Made by a program: the position numbers and the translations under genes. Under the pieces are notes generated by a model. The model did no database searches and was not told the DNA's origin. It saw nothing but the letters and a program-made list of their open reading frames with translations. 37,635 nt of DNA. Source: Micrococcales bacterium. Its GTDB lineage: Bacteria > Actinomycetota > Actinomycetes > Actinomycetales > Cellulomonadaceae. Location: contig JAJUHG010000003.1 in assembly GCA_029267995.1 (NCBI GenBank), forward strand, positions 1 through 37,635, written 5' to 3'. Below are positions 36,905-37,635 of the stretch, one piece after another; within the stretch, counting starts at the first letter, position 1, and each line of letters opens with the position of its first letter.

Positions 36905-37635
36905 TGATCGACAGCTCCTTCTTGTCCCCGAGGATGCCCTGCGGGCGGAAGATGATGAGCATCATGAGCGTCACGCCGACCACGACGAAGCTGAACGACT
37001 CGATCTGCTCGGTGCGCAGCACGGTCGCGGGGATCACGTCACGCATGACGGACTTGATGAGCATGAGGCTCGACCACAGGAGCATCGAGCCGAGCACGGG
37101 GCCGAACACGGTCGCGGCGCCGCCGAGCAGCAGGAGGGTCCAGACGAAGAACGTCGTGGGACGGCCCATCGAGTCGGCCTGGACGGCCTGGGGGAGGACG
37201 AACACGATGCCGCCGAGCGCTCCCATGCAGCCACCGAGGATGAGCGACTGCATCTTGTAGGAGTACACGCTCTTGCCGAGCGAGCGCACGGCGTCCTCGT
37301 CCTCACGGATCCCCTTGAGCACGCGTCCCCACGGCGAGCGCATGAGGCGCCACACGAGGAGGCACAGCAGTGCGACGAGCACCCACGCGACGATCCGCAG
37401 CCACCAGCTGTTCGAGTAGCAGTTGGGGTACGTCCAGAACAGGACCGTCGTGTCGCCCTCGGGCAGCAGGCACGTCGCGTGGAAGGCGTTCTTGAAGCCG
37501 TCGCCCGCGATCCCTGCGTTGCCGCCGGTGAGCCACGTCATGGACGTCGAGCGGCCGATCAGGCGCACGATCTCGGCCGCGGCGATCGTCACGATCGCGA
37601 GGTAGTCCCCGCGCAGCCGCAGCGTCGGCATGCCG
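36894..37635 (-). CDS. livM: Branched-chain amino-acid ABC transporter permease LivM, 5' partial
   Basis: C-terminal part (about 247 codons) of a membrane permease. LRLRGDYLAIVTIAAAEIVR is the conserved LivM segment normally found well inside the protein, so the N-terminus and start lie to the right of the window; the in-frame ATG at 37631 is not a true start. The EDEDAVRSLGKSVYSYKMQSLILGG region is the EAA-type loop that contacts LivG/LivF, and helices follow to GDKKELSINVR. A predicted external loop with two Cys (CLLPEGD...YPNCYSN) lies after the first conserved helix. livH is presumably next, outside the window. Confidence 0.92.
   Translation of the reverse strand, partial: GMPTLRLRGDYLAIVTIAAAEIVRLIGRSTSMTWLTGGNAGIAGDGFKNAFHATCLLPEGDTTVLFWTYPNCYSNSWWLRIVAWVLVALLCLLVWRLMRSPWGRVLKGIREDEDAVRSLGKSVYSYKMQSLILGGCMGALGGIVFVLPQAVQADSMGRPTTFFVWTLLLLGGAATVFGPVLGSMLLWSSLMLIKSVMRDVIPATVLRTEQIESFSFVVVGVTLMMLIIFRPQGILGDKKELSINVR

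Overview
This is a very GC-rich window of actinobacterial chromosome. GTG starts are frequent, stop/start overlaps of the GTGA/ATGA type are common, and many -10 boxes have the form TANNNT. The complete Pup-proteasome locus, the trp cluster with its actinobacterial membrane partner, GTP-dependent PEP carboxykinase and an ANTAR response regulator all point to Actinomycetota. The gene content fits order Micrococcales (Cellulomonas/Sanguibacter-like) best, but that placement is an inference from gene content, not a computed phylogeny. The window is densely coding with core-genome character: I see no insertion sequence, prophage, CRISPR array or integrase, and no gap over 300 bp without a gene.

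Region 1 (1-9101, +): the protein-pupylation and degradation locus. It runs trmI (5' end cut by the window edge), arc/mpa (proteasomal ATPase), dop, pup, prcB, prcA, pafA, then a lipoprotein with two FKBP-like domains and hisF coupled to it by TGATG. Arc unfolds pupylated clients for the PrcA/PrcB barrel, PafA attaches Pup, and Dop removes it. Pup already ends in Glu.

Region 2 (9103-13505): a small minus-strand DinB/TIGR03085-like protein, then two overlapping half-size ABC exporters. Their sequence motifs predict a heterodimer with one intact and one degenerate ATP site.

Region 3 (13532-21808, +): a histidine/tryptophan cluster, hisI-trpE-trp-associated membrane protein-HGxxPAAW-like protein-DUF4190 protein-DUF2752 protein-CD225-like protein-trpC-trpB-trpA-lgt. 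The four small membrane proteins between trpE and trpC include two with Pro/Gly/Tyr/Gln-rich tails.

Region 4 (21907-29424, +): gltB-gltD (glutamate synthase) and pyk (pyruvate kinase).

Region 5 (29435-32961): a RamB/ScfR-type regulator (-) divergent from pckG (+). A perfect inverted repeat overlaps the -35 elements of both promoters. pyk and pckG, on either side of the regulator, are opposite reactions around phosphoenolpyruvate. A tRNA gene with a Leu (CAA) anticodon but a short variable loop lies convergent to pckG.

Region 6 (33039-37635): the ANTAR response regulator pdtaR (+), livK (+, branched-chain amino-acid binding lipoprotein), a strong hairpin terminator, and livF-livG-livM on the minus strand, with livM cut by the right edge.

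Most of the window is ordinary housekeeping sequence. The best candidates for a second look are the regulator/pckG operator, the atypical tRNA, the repeated leaderless start cassette, the asymmetric ABC exporter and the low-complexity membrane proteins inside the trp cluster.
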